DNA from: Poriferisocius sp965200775
GTDB lineage: Bacteria > Actinomycetota > Acidimicrobiia > Acidimicrobiales > Bin134
NCBI GenBank assembly: GCA_965200775.1
Contig: OZ241383.1
Span: 62,001-126,000 of the forward strand
Length of the DNA: 64,000 nt
Direction of reading: 5' to 3'
Shown here piece by piece: positions 47,816 through 56,551 of the stretch (position 1 is the first letter of the stretch; each line of letters starts with the position of its first letter). The notes under the pieces are model-generated. The model did not search any database. It saw only the letters and a program-made list of their open reading frames with translations, and had not been told where the DNA came from. Position numbers and translations under genes: made by a program.

Positions 47816-48873
47816 CCGGGCTGTTGATCGTGGTGGCGGTATTGCTGCTGGCCGCCAACGCCGGTTTTGTGGCCGTGGAGTTCGCCCTCATCGCCTCCCG
47901 GCGATCCCGCCTGGAGCCGCTGGCCGAAGCGGGGAACCGCCGGGCCCGCATGACCCTCACGGCGATGAGCGATCTCAACCGGCAGCTCGCCGGGGCTCAG
48001 CTCGGCATCACCATGGCGTCCCTGGGGCTGGGATTCGTAGCCGAGCCGGCGGTGGCCCACCTCATTGAGCGAGCGGTTGAGTCGTTCGTTCACTTGCCCT
48101 CCGGGGTCTTGCACACCATCTCGTTCGGAGTGGCGCTGGCTCTGGTGGTATTCCTGCACATGGTGTTGGGGGAGATGGTTCCCAAGAACATCGCCCTGGC
48201 TGGTGCCGAGCGCACCGCCATGTGGTTGGCTCCGGTCAACCGGTTCTACGTCACGGTGTTCGGTCCGTTGATCGGCCTGCTGAACCAGCTCAGCCGGTGG
48301 CTGGTGAGGTGCTGTGGGGTAGAGCCCATCGACCGGTTGGCCACCACCCACACCGCCCAGGAGTTTGGTGCCCTGGTGGAGCACTCGGCGGCCGAAGGGC
48401 TGCTCGACGACTTCGACCGTTCGCTGCTTTCCAGCGCGCTGGAGTTGGCCCGCCGCCCGGTCCGCACCGTAATGGTCCCCCGAGACCGGATCGTGGCGGT
48501 GGAGCAGGGGGCCACGGTGGCCGAGGTCCTCGACGTGATGAGCTCCAGCGGTCACTCCCGGGTGGTGGTGCAGCGAGGCTCCATCGACCACGTTGTCGGT
48601 TTCGTCCACGCCAAGGACCTGTTGGAGACGCTGGAGACAACAGAGGATCAGGCCGGTCGACCCCTGGGCGACGAATTGATCCGGGTGGTGCCCTCAATCG
48701 AGGAAGAGACCACGCTGGAGGGAGCGCTGGTGTTAATGCAGGGCAGCCGCCGCCACCTGGCCATGGTCCGCCAGGGAGCCCGCCGCCACACCGCCGGCCT
48801 CGTCACCCTAGAGGACGTTCTGGAGGTGCTGGTCGGTGACCTGATCGACGAGACCGACCCGGCCCAGCCGTAG
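47812..48873 (+). CDS. CNNM/CBS membrane protein lacking CorC_HlyC domain
   Basis: This 353-residue paralogue of the preceding protein has the same NAGFVAVEFALI first helix, the LNRQLAGAQLGITMASLGLGF segment split around residues 58-78, and two CBS domains (~210-345). It ends right after the second CBS domain, so the usual C-terminal CorC_HlyC domain is absent. The ATGA overlap couples it to the full-length partner. Such pairs occur in other Actinobacteria. A GC-rich hairpin follows its stop. Confidence 0.87.
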   Translation: MTGLLIVVAVLLLAANAGFVAVEFALIASRRSRLEPLAEAGNRRARMTLTAMSDLNRQLAGAQLGITMASLGLGFVAEPAVAHLIERAVESFVHLPSGVLHTISFGVALALVVFLHMVLGEMVPKNIALAGAERTAMWLAPVNRFYVTVFGPLIGLLNQLSRWLVRCCGVEPIDRLATTHTAQEFGALVEHSAAEGLLDDFDRSLLSSALELARRPVRTVMVPRDRIVAVEQGATVAEVLDVMSSSGHSRVVVQRGSIDHVVGFVHAKDLLETLETTEDQAGRPLGDELIRVVPSIEEETTLEGALVLMQGSRRHLAMVRQGARRHTAGLVTLEDVLEVLVGDLIDETDPAQP

Positions 48874-48874
48874 G

Positions 48875-48893
48875 GCCGGCACGCCTCGCCGGC
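48875..48893 (+). terminator. GC hairpin after the CorC-type operon
   Basis: Two GCCGGC arms separated by seven bases form a six-pair hairpin two bases after the stop codon. It lacks a U-tract, so its strength as a terminator is uncertain. Confidence 0.35.
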
Positions 48894-48917
48894 GGCTGGA
48901 GCAAGAATCCGCAGCTT

Positions 48918-48969
48918 CTTGCTTGCCATACAAATATGTATTGGTTACCGTATTTATATGGCAAGCAAG
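48918..48969. promoter_or_regulatory. 19 bp inverted repeat over the antitoxin start codon
   Basis: Arms 48918-48936 and 48951-48969 match at 18 of 19 positions around a 14-base AT-rich centre. The right arm contains the ATG and first three codons of the antitoxin. It fits an operator for the antitoxin or toxin-antitoxin complex, and as RNA it would bury the start codon in a hairpin. Confidence 0.7.
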
Positions 48970-49203
48970 ACAACCATTAACCTTGATGACGAGACCGAGG
49001 CTGCCCTGGCCGAGCTGGTGGTGGTGGACGGTACCAAGACCCTGGCCATCAAGCGGTCGCTGCTGGCCGAGGTGAAGCGGCGTCGCCGCAGCCAGGCCAT
49101 CTTGTCCATCATCGCCTCGTGGGAGGCTGACGAAGGCCCCATCGACGAGGAACACAAGAGCTGGGCCGACACGGTGCTCGACCGGCAAGGGGTAGGTCGT
49201 TGA
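48958..49203 (+). CDS. VapB-like antitoxin
   Basis: This 81-residue protein starts at ATG 48958 (MASKTTINLDDETEAAL), a typical N-terminal ribbon-helix-helix pattern that binds operator DNA. The C-terminal part is acidic and aromatic (SWEADEGPIDEEHKSW) and would wrap the toxin. The stop overlaps the toxin start by four bases. The start lies within a 19 bp inverted repeat. Upstream in-frame codons do not show homology. Confidence 0.75.
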   Translation: MASKTTINLDDETEAALAELVVVDGTKTLAIKRSLLAEVKRRRRSQAILSIIASWEADEGPIDEEHKSWADTVLDRQGVGR

Positions 49204-49553
49204 TCGTTGACGCCGGCCCGTTCATTGTCGACGGGGAGAATCTGAACTCCCGGCTCTGGGCCCTCATCAAGGGAGCAGCCGAGCGGGGCGACGAGTTGCA
49301 CACCACCCACCCGGTGCTGGCCCAGGTCTGGCATGAACCGGCGAGGCAGGCGAATCTGGTTCGGGTGCTGCGACACTTCGACATCCATCCGCTCGACGAC
49401 TCGGTGTCCGTGGGAAGAAGGCTGGCCGAGACCGAGACCTCCGACGTCGTCGATGCTCATCTCGCTGTGGTAGCCGAGAGCTTGGGTACGTTCATCGTCA
49501 CTACCGACTCCAAAGACATGGCAAGGCTGAACGCCCGTTTCGAGTCGTACTGA
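49200..49553 (+). CDS. VapC-like PIN-domain toxin
   Basis: This 117-residue PIN-domain protein begins at TTG 49200, overlapping the antitoxin stop. The first acidic residue is D4 in IVDAGPF; others are the Glu in VWHEPA near residue 47 and the Asp cluster in DVVDAHLAV and TTDSKDMARL near residues 84-107. Together they fit the Mg-dependent ribonuclease site of VapC, though spacing is loose. It would cleave tRNA or rRNA when the antitoxin is degraded. The target is unknown. Confidence 0.72.
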   Translation: MIVDAGPFIVDGENLNSRLWALIKGAAERGDELHTTHPVLAQVWHEPARQANLVRVLRHFDIHPLDDSVSVGRRLAETETSDVVDAHLAVVAESLGTFIVTTDSKDMARLNARFESY

Positions 49554-49600
49554 TCACAGGAGAAGCCGGATGTCCTCCCCTCGCAAGAGAAGGCGGGGCT

Positions 49601-50509
49601 CTAACCGTCGGCGAGGGGGTGGACGAAGTCCTCGGCGAAGCGGTTGATGACGTCTTGGTACGCGGAGGAGTTCTCCAGCAGGCCGTCGCGTTTGTCGGTG
49701 CTCACGTCCAAAAGGGTGGCCCAGGGAAGGGCAAACAGGCCGGTCACCCCCAACTCCTCGGCCGCTCGACGGTAGAGGTCCAACGAGGGGGGCTCGTAGA
49801 ACCCGGTAATGATCTCGAAAGGTTCACCGGCTCGACCCTCCTCGGCCAGCATCTCGCGAAGGCGTGCGAGGATGCCGGCCAGGGTGTTCCAGTCGTAGGC
49901 GTTGCCAATCCAGCCGTCTGCGTGGCGGGCCGCCCGGCGCAGCGCCGGGGTGGAGTGGCCTCCGGTGTAGATCGGAACCGGCTGGTCGGGCGCGGGGCCG
50001 AGCATCATCGGAGGGATGTCGTAGTACTGGCCGTGGAACTCCACCCAACCCGGCTTCCACAACTCCCGCAGGGCCTCGATCATCTCGTTGGTGCGGGGAC
50101 CTCTGTTGTCAAAATCCTGACCCATCTGCTCGAACTCCTCCCGCATCCAACCGGCGGCCATTCCCAGCGCCACCCGATTGCCGGAGATCACAGCCGCGGT
50201 GGACACCTGCTTGGCCACAGCCAGGATCGGGCGATTGGGAGCGATGTAGACGTTGTTGGAGAAGTGAAGCTGCTCGGTGGCCCCGATCATGGCCCCGATG
50301 GTCACCCAGCTATCCGGCCACGCCGTCTCCGGCTCCCAGATGGGACGGCCGTCCTCGTAGGGAGAATACGGGTACGGGCTCTCCAAATCCCGGGGGTAGA
50401 AGATGTGATCCGACAGCAGCATCCCGTGATACCCCGCCTGATCCACCATGCGAGCGATGGGAACCAACTCCGTGCTTTTCATGAACGCGGTGACACACCA
50501 GAACTTCAT
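49601..50509 (-). CDS. LLM-class F420-dependent oxidoreductase
   Basis: This 302-residue TIM-barrel protein belongs to the luciferase-like monooxygenase family in the form that uses coenzyme F420 (Rv2161c-like group). Signs are the N-terminal strand LVPIARMVDQAGYHG, a SDHIFYP segment near residue 34, FSNNVYIAPNRPIL near residue 85 and the GRVALGMAAGWM-like segment near residue 112. The substrate is unknown. CATAAT lies six bases before its ATG, so it is probably leaderless. F420 reductase and PPOX genes in the window support F420 availability. Confidence 0.85.
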   Translation of the reverse strand: MKFWCVTAFMKSTELVPIARMVDQAGYHGMLLSDHIFYPRDLESPYPYSPYEDGRPIWEPETAWPDSWVTIGAMIGATEQLHFSNNVYIAPNRPILAVAKQVSTAAVISGNRVALGMAAGWMREEFEQMGQDFDNRGPRTNEMIEALRELWKPGWVEFHGQYYDIPPMMLGPAPDQPVPIYTGGHSTPALRRAARHADGWIGNAYDWNTLAGILARLREMLAEEGRAGEPFEIITGFYEPPSLDLYRRAAEELGVTGLFALPWATLLDVSTDKRDGLLENSSAYQDVINRFAEDFVHPLADG

Positions 50510-50638
50510 GGCCCCATTATGGCCCGATGGCCGTGGTCCGATCCCCGCCGCAGCCCGGGAACCAGGCCGGAAACTCCTCGAATGCCGGCCCAGTCCGAGG
50601 AAGGCTCGGGGTCAACGCTCAAACAGTCGGGAGAACAG

Positions 50639-51406
50639 TCAGGCGCCGACGGCGTGGTAGCCGCCATCGACGTGGAGCATCTCCCCGGTGGTCATGGGGA
50701 ACCAATCCGACAACAGGGCCACCGCGGCCTTGGCCACCGCCGAACTGTCGCGCACGTCCCACCCCAGGGGAGCCCGGTCGTCCCAGGTTTCCTCGAACAC
50801 CTCGAAGCCTGGGATGGAGCGGGCTGCCATCGTCCGCACCGGGCCGGCGGCCACCAGGTTCACCCGGACTCCCTGCTCTCCCAGGGAGCGGGCCAGGTAC
50901 CGGGCGGTGGACTCGAACGCCGCTTTGGCAACCCCCATCCAGTTGTAGGCCGGCCAGGCTACGGTGGCGTCGAAGTCCAACCCGACGATCGACCCGCCCT
51001 GGTCCATCAGCGGCACCACCACCTCTGCCAGGGTCTTGAGCGAGTAGGCCGAGATCTCCAGCGCCACCTTCACGTCGTCCCAACCGGCAGCCATGAAGTC
51101 GTCGCCGAGGCACACCTCGGGAGCGAACCCGATGGCGTGGACCGCCCCGTCCACAGACCCCCACCTCTGGGCCAGCTCCTCCCGCAAGGCCTCGGCGTGA
51201 GCAGGTTCGGTCACGTCGAACTCCAGCACGGTCGGGGAGCCGGGCAGCTTGCGAGCGGTCCGCTCGGTCAGGCGCAAGCCCCGCCCCGCTCCGGTGAGCA
51301 CCAACTCGGCCCCTTCGGCGGCAGCCACAGAGGCTATGCCGTAGGCCAGCGAGGCGTCGGTGAGCACCCCGGTTACCACCACCCGTTTCCCGTCCAGAAG
51401 TCCCAT
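50639..51406 (-). CDS. fabI: Enoyl-ACP reductase, InhA/FabI type
   Basis: This 255-residue enzyme reduces trans-2-enoyl-ACP with NADH in fatty-acid elongation. The N-terminal motif GVLTDASLAYGIA and the active-site Y154 and K161 (Y-x6-K in YNWMGVAK) follow mycobacterial InhA more closely than proteobacterial FabI. The C-terminal LHVDGGYHAVGA is typical. It is not next to fabG here, unlike the mycobacterial fabG1-inhA operon. A TAGCCT -10-like box lies nine bases before the ATG. Confidence 0.9.
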   Translation of the reverse strand: MGLLDGKRVVVTGVLTDASLAYGIASVAAAEGAELVLTGAGRGLRLTERTARKLPGSPTVLEFDVTEPAHAEALREELAQRWGSVDGAVHAIGFAPEVCLGDDFMAAGWDDVKVALEISAYSLKTLAEVVVPLMDQGGSIVGLDFDATVAWPAYNWMGVAKAAFESTARYLARSLGEQGVRVNLVAAGPVRTMAARSIPGFEVFEETWDDRAPLGWDVRDSSAVAKAAVALLSDWFPMTTGEMLHVDGGYHAVGA

Positions 51407-51503
51407 GCAGATTGCAGGCTACCCCCTGCCGGTTCCCGTACGAGAAAACTCACGCCCCGCGATTGGTTGGGTTTCCCGTGTGAGTTTCACCCCGTGGCTC
51501 CAT

Positions 51504-51509
51504 TAGCGT
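51504..51509 (+). promoter_or_regulatory. -10 box of the F420 reductase gene
   Basis: TAGCGT is seven bases before the ATG at 51517, again without a Shine-Dalgarno site. Confidence 0.45.
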
Positions 51510-51516
51510 TGGCCCG

Positions 51517-52182
51517 ATGCGCATAGGCATTCTCGGAGGCACCGGCCCAGCGGGCTCGGCTCTGGCGGTTCGGCTGGCGTCGGTCGGGTTTCACACCATC
51601 ATCGGTTCACGGTCGGCGGAGCGGGCCATCGAGGTCAGCGACCGCCTGCAGAGTGAGTGGCCCGACTACAACCTGGCGATGGAAGGATCGGACAACCACG
51701 GAGCGGCTTCCTGCGAGGTGGTGGTTGTGGCCACCCCGTGGGATGCGGCCGCAGCGACGGCAGCGTCGGTGGCCGACGACCTGGCCGGCAAGGTAGTCAT
51801 AAGCATGGGCAATGCTCTGGTCAAGGTAGGCCCGGAGTTCCAGCCGCTGGTTCCCCCTCGGGGCTCGGTGGCCGCATCGGTGCAGGCCGAGGTGCCCCAA
51901 GCCAAGGTGTCGGCTGCTCTTCACCATGTGCCGGCCAAGGAGTTGGGCGACCTGAACCTGTCGGTGGAAAGCGACGTTTTAGTGTGCTCCGATTTCTCCG
52001 AAGCCACCGACACCACCCTGGAGATCGTTGGCAAGCTGCCCGGAGTGCGAGCCCTCGACGCCGGCCCGCTGTCGTGCGCCACCCCGGTGGAGGCGTTCGC
52101 CGCCGTGCTGTTGCACCTGAACCTCCGCTACAAGACCAGGGTGGCGGTGCGTTTCACCGGGCTGGGCCCCGAACACGGGTGA
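51517..52182 (+). CDS. NADPH:F420 oxidoreductase
   Basis: This 221-residue enzyme exchanges hydride between NADPH and coenzyme F420. The first strand carries the NADP loop GILGGTGPAGSALA, with SRS near residue 32 to bind the 2'-phosphate. Family landmarks are VATPWDAA near residue 73, VSAALHHVPAKELG near residue 130 and DAGPLSCATPVEA near residue 188. It should supply reduced F420 for the LLM and PPOX enzymes in the region. Its stop lies in the leader of the MshC-like gene. Confidence 0.9.
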   Translation: MRIGILGGTGPAGSALAVRLASVGFHTIIGSRSAERAIEVSDRLQSEWPDYNLAMEGSDNHGAASCEVVVVATPWDAAAATAASVADDLAGKVVISMGNALVKVGPEFQPLVPPRGSVAASVQAEVPQAKVSAALHHVPAKELGDLNLSVESDVLVCSDFSEATDTTLEIVGKLPGVRALDAGPLSCATPVEAFAAVLLHLNLRYKTRVAVRFTGLGPEHG

Positions 52183-52193
52183 ACTCCCCCGCC

Positions 52194-53363
52194 ATGCGGC
52201 TCTATGACACCGCCCGAGCGGACGTGGTGCCGTTTGAGCCGGGGCCGGTGGTGACCATGTACACCTGTGGCATCACCCCGTACGACGCCACCCACCTGGG
52301 CCACGCTGCCACATACGTGGCCTACGACGTTTTGCAGCGGCGGCTGCGAGACCGGGGCCACGAGACCCGCTGCGTGCGCAACATCACCGACGTGGACGAC
52401 GATATTCTCCGCAAGGCCCGGGAAATCGGGGTGCATTACCTCGATCTGGCCGCGGCGGAGACAGCTCGGTTCGATTCCGACATGAAGGCCCTGGGGATGC
52501 TGGAGAGCTGGTCGGAGCCCCGGGCCACCTCGGCCATCGCCGACATCCGCAAGTTCATAGGGATGGTGCTGGATCGGGGCCACGCTTACCAGGCCGGGGG
52601 CTCGGTGTACTTCGACATCTCCACGTTCGACCGTTTCGGCCAGGTCAGCCATCTGGACCGCGACACCATGTTGGAGCTGGCAGCCGAGAGGGGTGGCAAC
52701 CCCGACGACCCCAACAAGCGCGACCCCCTGGACTTCGTCCTGTGGCAGAAGTCGGCTCCCGATGAGCCGAAATGGGATTCCAAGTGGGGTCCGGGCAGGC
52801 CCGGATGGCACATCGAGTGCTCGGCGCTGGCCATGCGGGAGCTGGGCGACACCGTTGATCTGCACGGCGGCGGTTCCGACCTGATCTACCCCCACCACGA
52901 GTGCGAAGCGGCCCAGTCGGAGGTGGTCACCGGCAAGCCGTTCGTGCGCCACTGGATGCACCAGGCCATGGTCCGCATGGACGGGGCCAAGATGTCGAAG
53001 TCGCTGGGCAATCTTGTGTTCGTCTCCGACCTGCTGAAGGAGTACGACCCCCGGGCGGTGCGCCTGGCCATCTTTGCCCACCACTACCGGGATTCATGGG
53101 AGTGGGACGACCAGGTTATGCCGACGGCGGCCCAGCGCCTGGAGGCGTGGCAGGGGGCCGGGGCGGGCGACGACCGCTCGGCATCCGGCGTGCTCGAGCA
53201 GGTGCGGGCGTGCCTGGACAACGACCTCGACACGCCGGCTGCGGTGGCCGCAATCGACTCGGCCGCTTTGGGGGGCGGGATCGGACCTGCCGCCGCCCTG
53301 CTGGGTGTTCAGCTCCACCCCGGCGATGAGGTCGACAGCGAGACAAACCCAGGCCATGGCTGA
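52194..53363 (+). CDS. mshC: MshC-like mycothiol cysteine ligase
   Basis: MshC joins cysteine to GlcN-inositol in mycothiol synthesis and descends from cysteinyl-tRNA synthetase. The HIGH region reads CGITPYDATHLGHA (C25), as in MshC, and the segment RDTMLELAAERGGNPDDP is an MshC hallmark. KMSKS is present near residue 265. The 389-residue length lacks the tRNA-binding C-terminal domains of true CysRS, and the ending LDNDLDTPAAVAAID also matches MshC. ATG 52194 is preferred; GTG 52179 overlaps the upstream stop. The gene overlaps thrS by eight bases. Confidence 0.8.
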   Translation: MRLYDTARADVVPFEPGPVVTMYTCGITPYDATHLGHAATYVAYDVLQRRLRDRGHETRCVRNITDVDDDILRKAREIGVHYLDLAAAETARFDSDMKALGMLESWSEPRATSAIADIRKFIGMVLDRGHAYQAGGSVYFDISTFDRFGQVSHLDRDTMLELAAERGGNPDDPNKRDPLDFVLWQKSAPDEPKWDSKWGPGRPGWHIECSALAMRELGDTVDLHGGGSDLIYPHHECEAAQSEVVTGKPFVRHWMHQAMVRMDGAKMSKSLGNLVFVSDLLKEYDPRAVRLAIFAHHYRDSWEWDDQVMPTAAQRLEAWQGAGAGDDRSASGVLEQVRACLDNDLDTPAAVAAIDSAALGGGIGPAAALLGVQLHPGDEVDSETNPGHG

Positions 53364-55344
53364 CATCCAGGTCACCCTGCCCGACGGCAGCCCCCGCACC
53401 CTGGCTCCCGGGGCCACCGCCGGCGACCTGGCAGCAGAGATCGGCCCCGGCCTGGCCAAAGCCGCCCTCATCGCCACCGTTGACGATGTGCAGGTGGACC
53501 TCAACGTTCCCCTTGCCAACGGCCAGAGGGTGGCCATCATCACCCCCGACAGCGAGGCAGGGCTGGAGACGCTCCGCCATTCCACCGCTCACGTGCTGGC
53601 CCAGGCCGTTCTGGAGCTACACCCCGGTGCCACCTACGCCGTCGGCCCTCCCGTAGAGGACGGCTTCTACTACGACTTCGACCTTCCCGACGGGGCCACG
53701 ATCAGCGACGACGACCTGGAGGCCATTGAGGCCCGGATGCAGGAGATCATCGAGGCCGACCAGCCGTTTGAACGCCATGAGGTGTCGGCCGCCGAGGGGT
53801 TGGAACTGTTCGCCGACCACCCCTACAAGCGGGAGATCATCGAGACGGTTGCCCTTGCCACCGAGCCGGCCGACGCCGGGCCGGCGTCGAACGAGCTGGC
53901 CGCCGAGGTCTCGGGGGGAGGCAGCATCAGCTACTACCGGAACTCCGATTCCTTCATCGACCTGTGCCGCGGCCCCCACGTTCCCTCCACCGGTCGGTTG
54001 GGCCACTTCAAGCTAATGAGCGTGGCGGGGGCGTACTGGCGCCGCGACGCCGGGCGGCCCTCGCTACAGCGCATCCACGGCACCGCCTGGGCCTCCCGCA
54101 AGGACCTGGCCGCTCACCTGCACCGGCTGGCTGAAGCGGAAAAGCGCGATCACCGCCGCCTGGCCCGAGAACTCGACCTTTTGTCGTGGCCCACCGAGCT
54201 CGGGCCGGGGCTTGCGGTGTGGCACCCCAAGGGAGCGGCGGTGCGCCGCCTGATAGAGGACTACAGCCGCCGGCGTCACGACGAGGGGGGCTACCAGTTC
54301 GTTTTCACCCCCCACATCGCCCGCTCGGAGCTTTGGGAGACCAGCGGGCACCTCGACTTCTACCGGGAAAGCATGTATCCGGCGATGAAGATGGATGGCG
54401 CCTCCTACCACCCCAAGCCGATGAACTGCCCCTTCCACGTGCTCATCTACAAGAGCCACCAGCGGTCCTACCGCGACCTGCCCATCCGCATGTTCGAGCT
54501 GGGCACCGTGTACCGCTACGAGCTCTCCGGGGCGGTCCACGGTCTGATGCGGTCCCGGGGGTTCACCCAGGACGACAGCCACATCTTCGCCACCCGGGAG
54601 CAGGCCCCAGGCGAGATCGCCGCTCTGGTGGAGTTCGTGCTGTCGGTGCTGCGGGCCTTCGGGTTCGACTCCTTCGACGCCCGCCTGGCCACCCGCCCTC
54701 TCGACAAGTCGGTGGGCGAGGACGCCGAGTGGGATCTGGCCACCGACGCCCTGCGGGGGGCCCTGGAGGCCGCGGGCCTCGACTACGAGCTGGACGAGGG
54801 CGGCGGGGCCTTCTACGGGCCCAAGATCGACATGGACGTGCGCGACGCCATCGGACGGAGCTGGCAGCTCTCCACGGTCCAGGTGGATTTCCAACTCCCG
54901 GAGCGGTTCGGCCTGGAGTACGTGGGCTCCGATGGGGCCAGGCACCGTCCGGTAATGATCCACCGGGCTCTGATGGGGTCGATCGAGCGGTTCTTCGGGG
55001 TGCTCATCGAACACTTCGGCGGGGCTTTCCCGGCGTGGCTGGCCCCGGTTCAGGCCGCCGTCCTGCCGGTGGCCGCGTCCCACGACGACTTCGCCCGCCG
55101 GGTGGCCGCCCGGCTGAGCGGCGAGGGATTCAGGGTGGAGGTGGTGGAAGCGCAGGAACCGCTGGGGAGGCGAATCCGGGCCGCCAAACTCGCGAAGCTG
55201 CCCTACGTTCTGGTTGTGGGTGACGACGACGTGGCCCACGAGACGGTGGGTGTCAACGCCCGGGGCAGCGACGGTGACGAGCGGGGCGTGACGTTGGACG
55301 ATTTCCTGGCCCGCCTGAGCGAAGAAGTGGCCGCTCACCGCTGA
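53356..55344 (+). CDS. thrS: Threonyl-tRNA synthetase
   Basis: This 662-residue class II synthetase has an N-terminal TGS domain (residues 1-62), the editing domain with HSTAHVL near residue 75 and a CRGPHVPSTG segment near residue 200. The catalytic core has MNCPFHVLIYK near residue 356 and RSRGFTQDDSHIF near residue 400, and an HGTP anticodon-binding domain makes up the last ~95 residues. All expected motifs are intact. ATG 53356 overlaps the end of mshC, and the HIT gene starts on its last base. No T-box leader is present. Confidence 0.95.
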   Translation: MADIQVTLPDGSPRTLAPGATAGDLAAEIGPGLAKAALIATVDDVQVDLNVPLANGQRVAIITPDSEAGLETLRHSTAHVLAQAVLELHPGATYAVGPPVEDGFYYDFDLPDGATISDDDLEAIEARMQEIIEADQPFERHEVSAAEGLELFADHPYKREIIETVALATEPADAGPASNELAAEVSGGGSISYYRNSDSFIDLCRGPHVPSTGRLGHFKLMSVAGAYWRRDAGRPSLQRIHGTAWASRKDLAAHLHRLAEAEKRDHRRLARELDLLSWPTELGPGLAVWHPKGAAVRRLIEDYSRRRHDEGGYQFVFTPHIARSELWETSGHLDFYRESMYPAMKMDGASYHPKPMNCPFHVLIYKSHQRSYRDLPIRMFELGTVYRYELSGAVHGLMRSRGFTQDDSHIFATREQAPGEIAALVEFVLSVLRAFGFDSFDARLATRPLDKSVGEDAEWDLATDALRGALEAAGLDYELDEGGGAFYGPKIDMDVRDAIGRSWQLSTVQVDFQLPERFGLEYVGSDGARHRPVMIHRALMGSIERFFGVLIEHFGGAFPAWLAPVQAAVLPVAASHDDFARRVAARLSGEGFRVEVVEAQEPLGRRIRAAKLAKLPYVLVVGDDDVAHETVGVNARGSDGDERGVTLDDFLARLSEEVAAHR

Positions 55345-55853
55345 TGCTCGAACGTCTGTGGGCCCCGTGGCGCAGCTTCTACGTGTCGGGCGGCGATCCG
55401 GTGGGCCCGGTACCCGGCGGGGGCACCCTGTTCGAGCGCATCCTGGCCTCGCCCGAGCCCGACGAGGAGTTGGGCATCGTATGGCGGGGCGAGACCTGCT
55501 TCGCGGTGCTCAACGCCTATCCCTACGGCAGCGGTCATCTGATGGTGGCACCGAACCGGTCCGTCGCCGACCTGGCCGACCTCACCGACCAAGAGGGCGA
55601 GGAGCTGTGGGCCGCGGTGCGCAAGGCGGTGGCGGCGATCCGCCTGGCCTACAACCCCGACGGCGTGAACGTAGGCATGAACTTGGGAGCGGCGGCGGGC
55701 GCCGGGGTGCCCGACCACCTGCACGTCCACTGCCTGCCCCGCTGGACAGGCGACACCAACTTCACCACCACCACGGCGCAAACCAGGGTGCTGCCCGAAC
55801 CCCTGGCCGAGTCGTGGGCCAAGCTGAGCCGAGCCTGGGAATCCGTCGCTTGA
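55344..55853 (+). CDS. HIT-family hydrolase/phosphorylase (Rv2613c type)
   Basis: This 169-residue histidine-triad protein has the active-site HLHVHCL motif with H125, H127 and H129. The N-terminal RLWAPWRSFYV and AYPYGSGHLMV segments match the actinobacterial Ap4A phosphorylase group exemplified by Rv2613c. It probably cleaves diadenosine tetraphosphate made as a by-product of synthetases such as ThrRS. ATG overlaps the thrS stop (TGATG), the same arrangement as in mycobacteria. Confidence 0.88.
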   Translation: MLERLWAPWRSFYVSGGDPVGPVPGGGTLFERILASPEPDEELGIVWRGETCFAVLNAYPYGSGHLMVAPNRSVADLADLTDQEGEELWAAVRKAVAAIRLAYNPDGVNVGMNLGAAAGAGVPDHLHVHCLPRWTGDTNFTTTTAQTRVLPEPLAESWAKLSRAWESVA

Positions 55854-55875
55854 CCGGCACGGACCCCCTCGTGGG

Positions 55876-55881
55876 TATCCT
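55876..55881 (+). promoter_or_regulatory. -10 box before the 218-residue membrane protein
   Basis: TATCCT is followed by six bases and the GTG at 55888, giving the PIM part of the cluster its own leaderless-type promoter. Confidence 0.45.
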
Positions 55882-55887
55882 CATACA

Positions 55888-56544
55888 GTGACCGACGCCG
55901 AGACATCCCACTCGGAATCAACCGGGGCGGCGATCCCCGACACGAAGAAGACCGACGCCGAGATCACCGATGAGCTTCCCCAGGAGCTGAACGTCAGCGA
56001 GTACGTCGGCCCCTACCTCTTTCCCAACAACAGCCGCCGACGGATTCCCGCAATCATCTACCTGTCGGGTGCCCTGGTGTGCTTCGTGGTGTGGGCCGTG
56101 GCCGGCAACAGCCCTCTGGTGAACGGTGGCATCCTGGTGGCGGCCATCGCTCTGGCCGCATTCTCCGCCTACGGGTTCATTTGCGGCCGGGAACTGAAGC
56201 TGGACGAGTCCGAGGCGCTGGTAATCGCCATCGGCGCTGTGGGGTTTCCGGTGGGCCATGCCTCGGCTCAGATGGGATGGCGGGGATGGCTCAGTCGCCC
56301 GACGTGGCGCATACTGCTCTACTCCAACGAGCCTCAACCCGATCAGCGGGGGCTTGTGTTCGTGGACGGCATCGACGGAGCGGTGATCGACCAGCTTGTC
56401 CAACCCAACCCGGAGGACTGGGCCGACTACCTGCCCCCGGCCGAAACCCAATCCCCGGCTGAAGCATCACCTGAGGCCGAAACCCAATCCCCGGCTGAAG
56501 CATCACCTGAGGCGGAAGCACAAGCCCCCACAGAAGTACAGTAG
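55888..56544 (+). CDS. Uncharacterised membrane protein with repeat tail
   Basis: This 218-residue protein has an acidic N-terminal region (residues 1-50), two transmembrane segments near residues 54-70 and 76-95, and a cytoplasmic-looking domain to residue ~180 with VIAIGAVGFPVGHASAQMG. The last ~40 residues are a Pro/Ala/Glu/Ser-rich tail built from two 12-residue repeats and a degenerate third. It lies between the HIT gene and the PI-phosphate synthase gene, where mycobacteria have no counterpart. I do not recognise the family. It may support the lipid pathway at the membrane; that is inference. Confidence 0.55.
   Translation: MTDAETSHSESTGAAIPDTKKTDAEITDELPQELNVSEYVGPYLFPNNSRRRIPAIIYLSGALVCFVVWAVAGNSPLVNGGILVAAIALAAFSAYGFICGRELKLDESEALVIAIGAVGFPVGHASAQMGWRGWLSRPTWRILLYSNEPQPDQRGLVFVDGIDGAVIDQLVQPNPEDWADYLPPAETQSPAEASPEAETQSPAEASPEAEAQAPTEVQ
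56440..56511 (+). repeat. Two identical-unit 36 bp tandem repeats
   Basis: Two 36-base copies encode a 12-residue unit (AETQSPAEASPE), followed by a degraded third copy, in the tail of the membrane protein. Confidence 0.85.
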
Positions 56545-56551
56545 GGGGCAC

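Noticed and set aside
52179..53363. Cysteinyl-tRNA synthetase
   Set aside because: The CGITPYDATHLGHA motif, the RDTMLELAAERGG segment and the short C-terminus match MshC better; true CysRS is longer.
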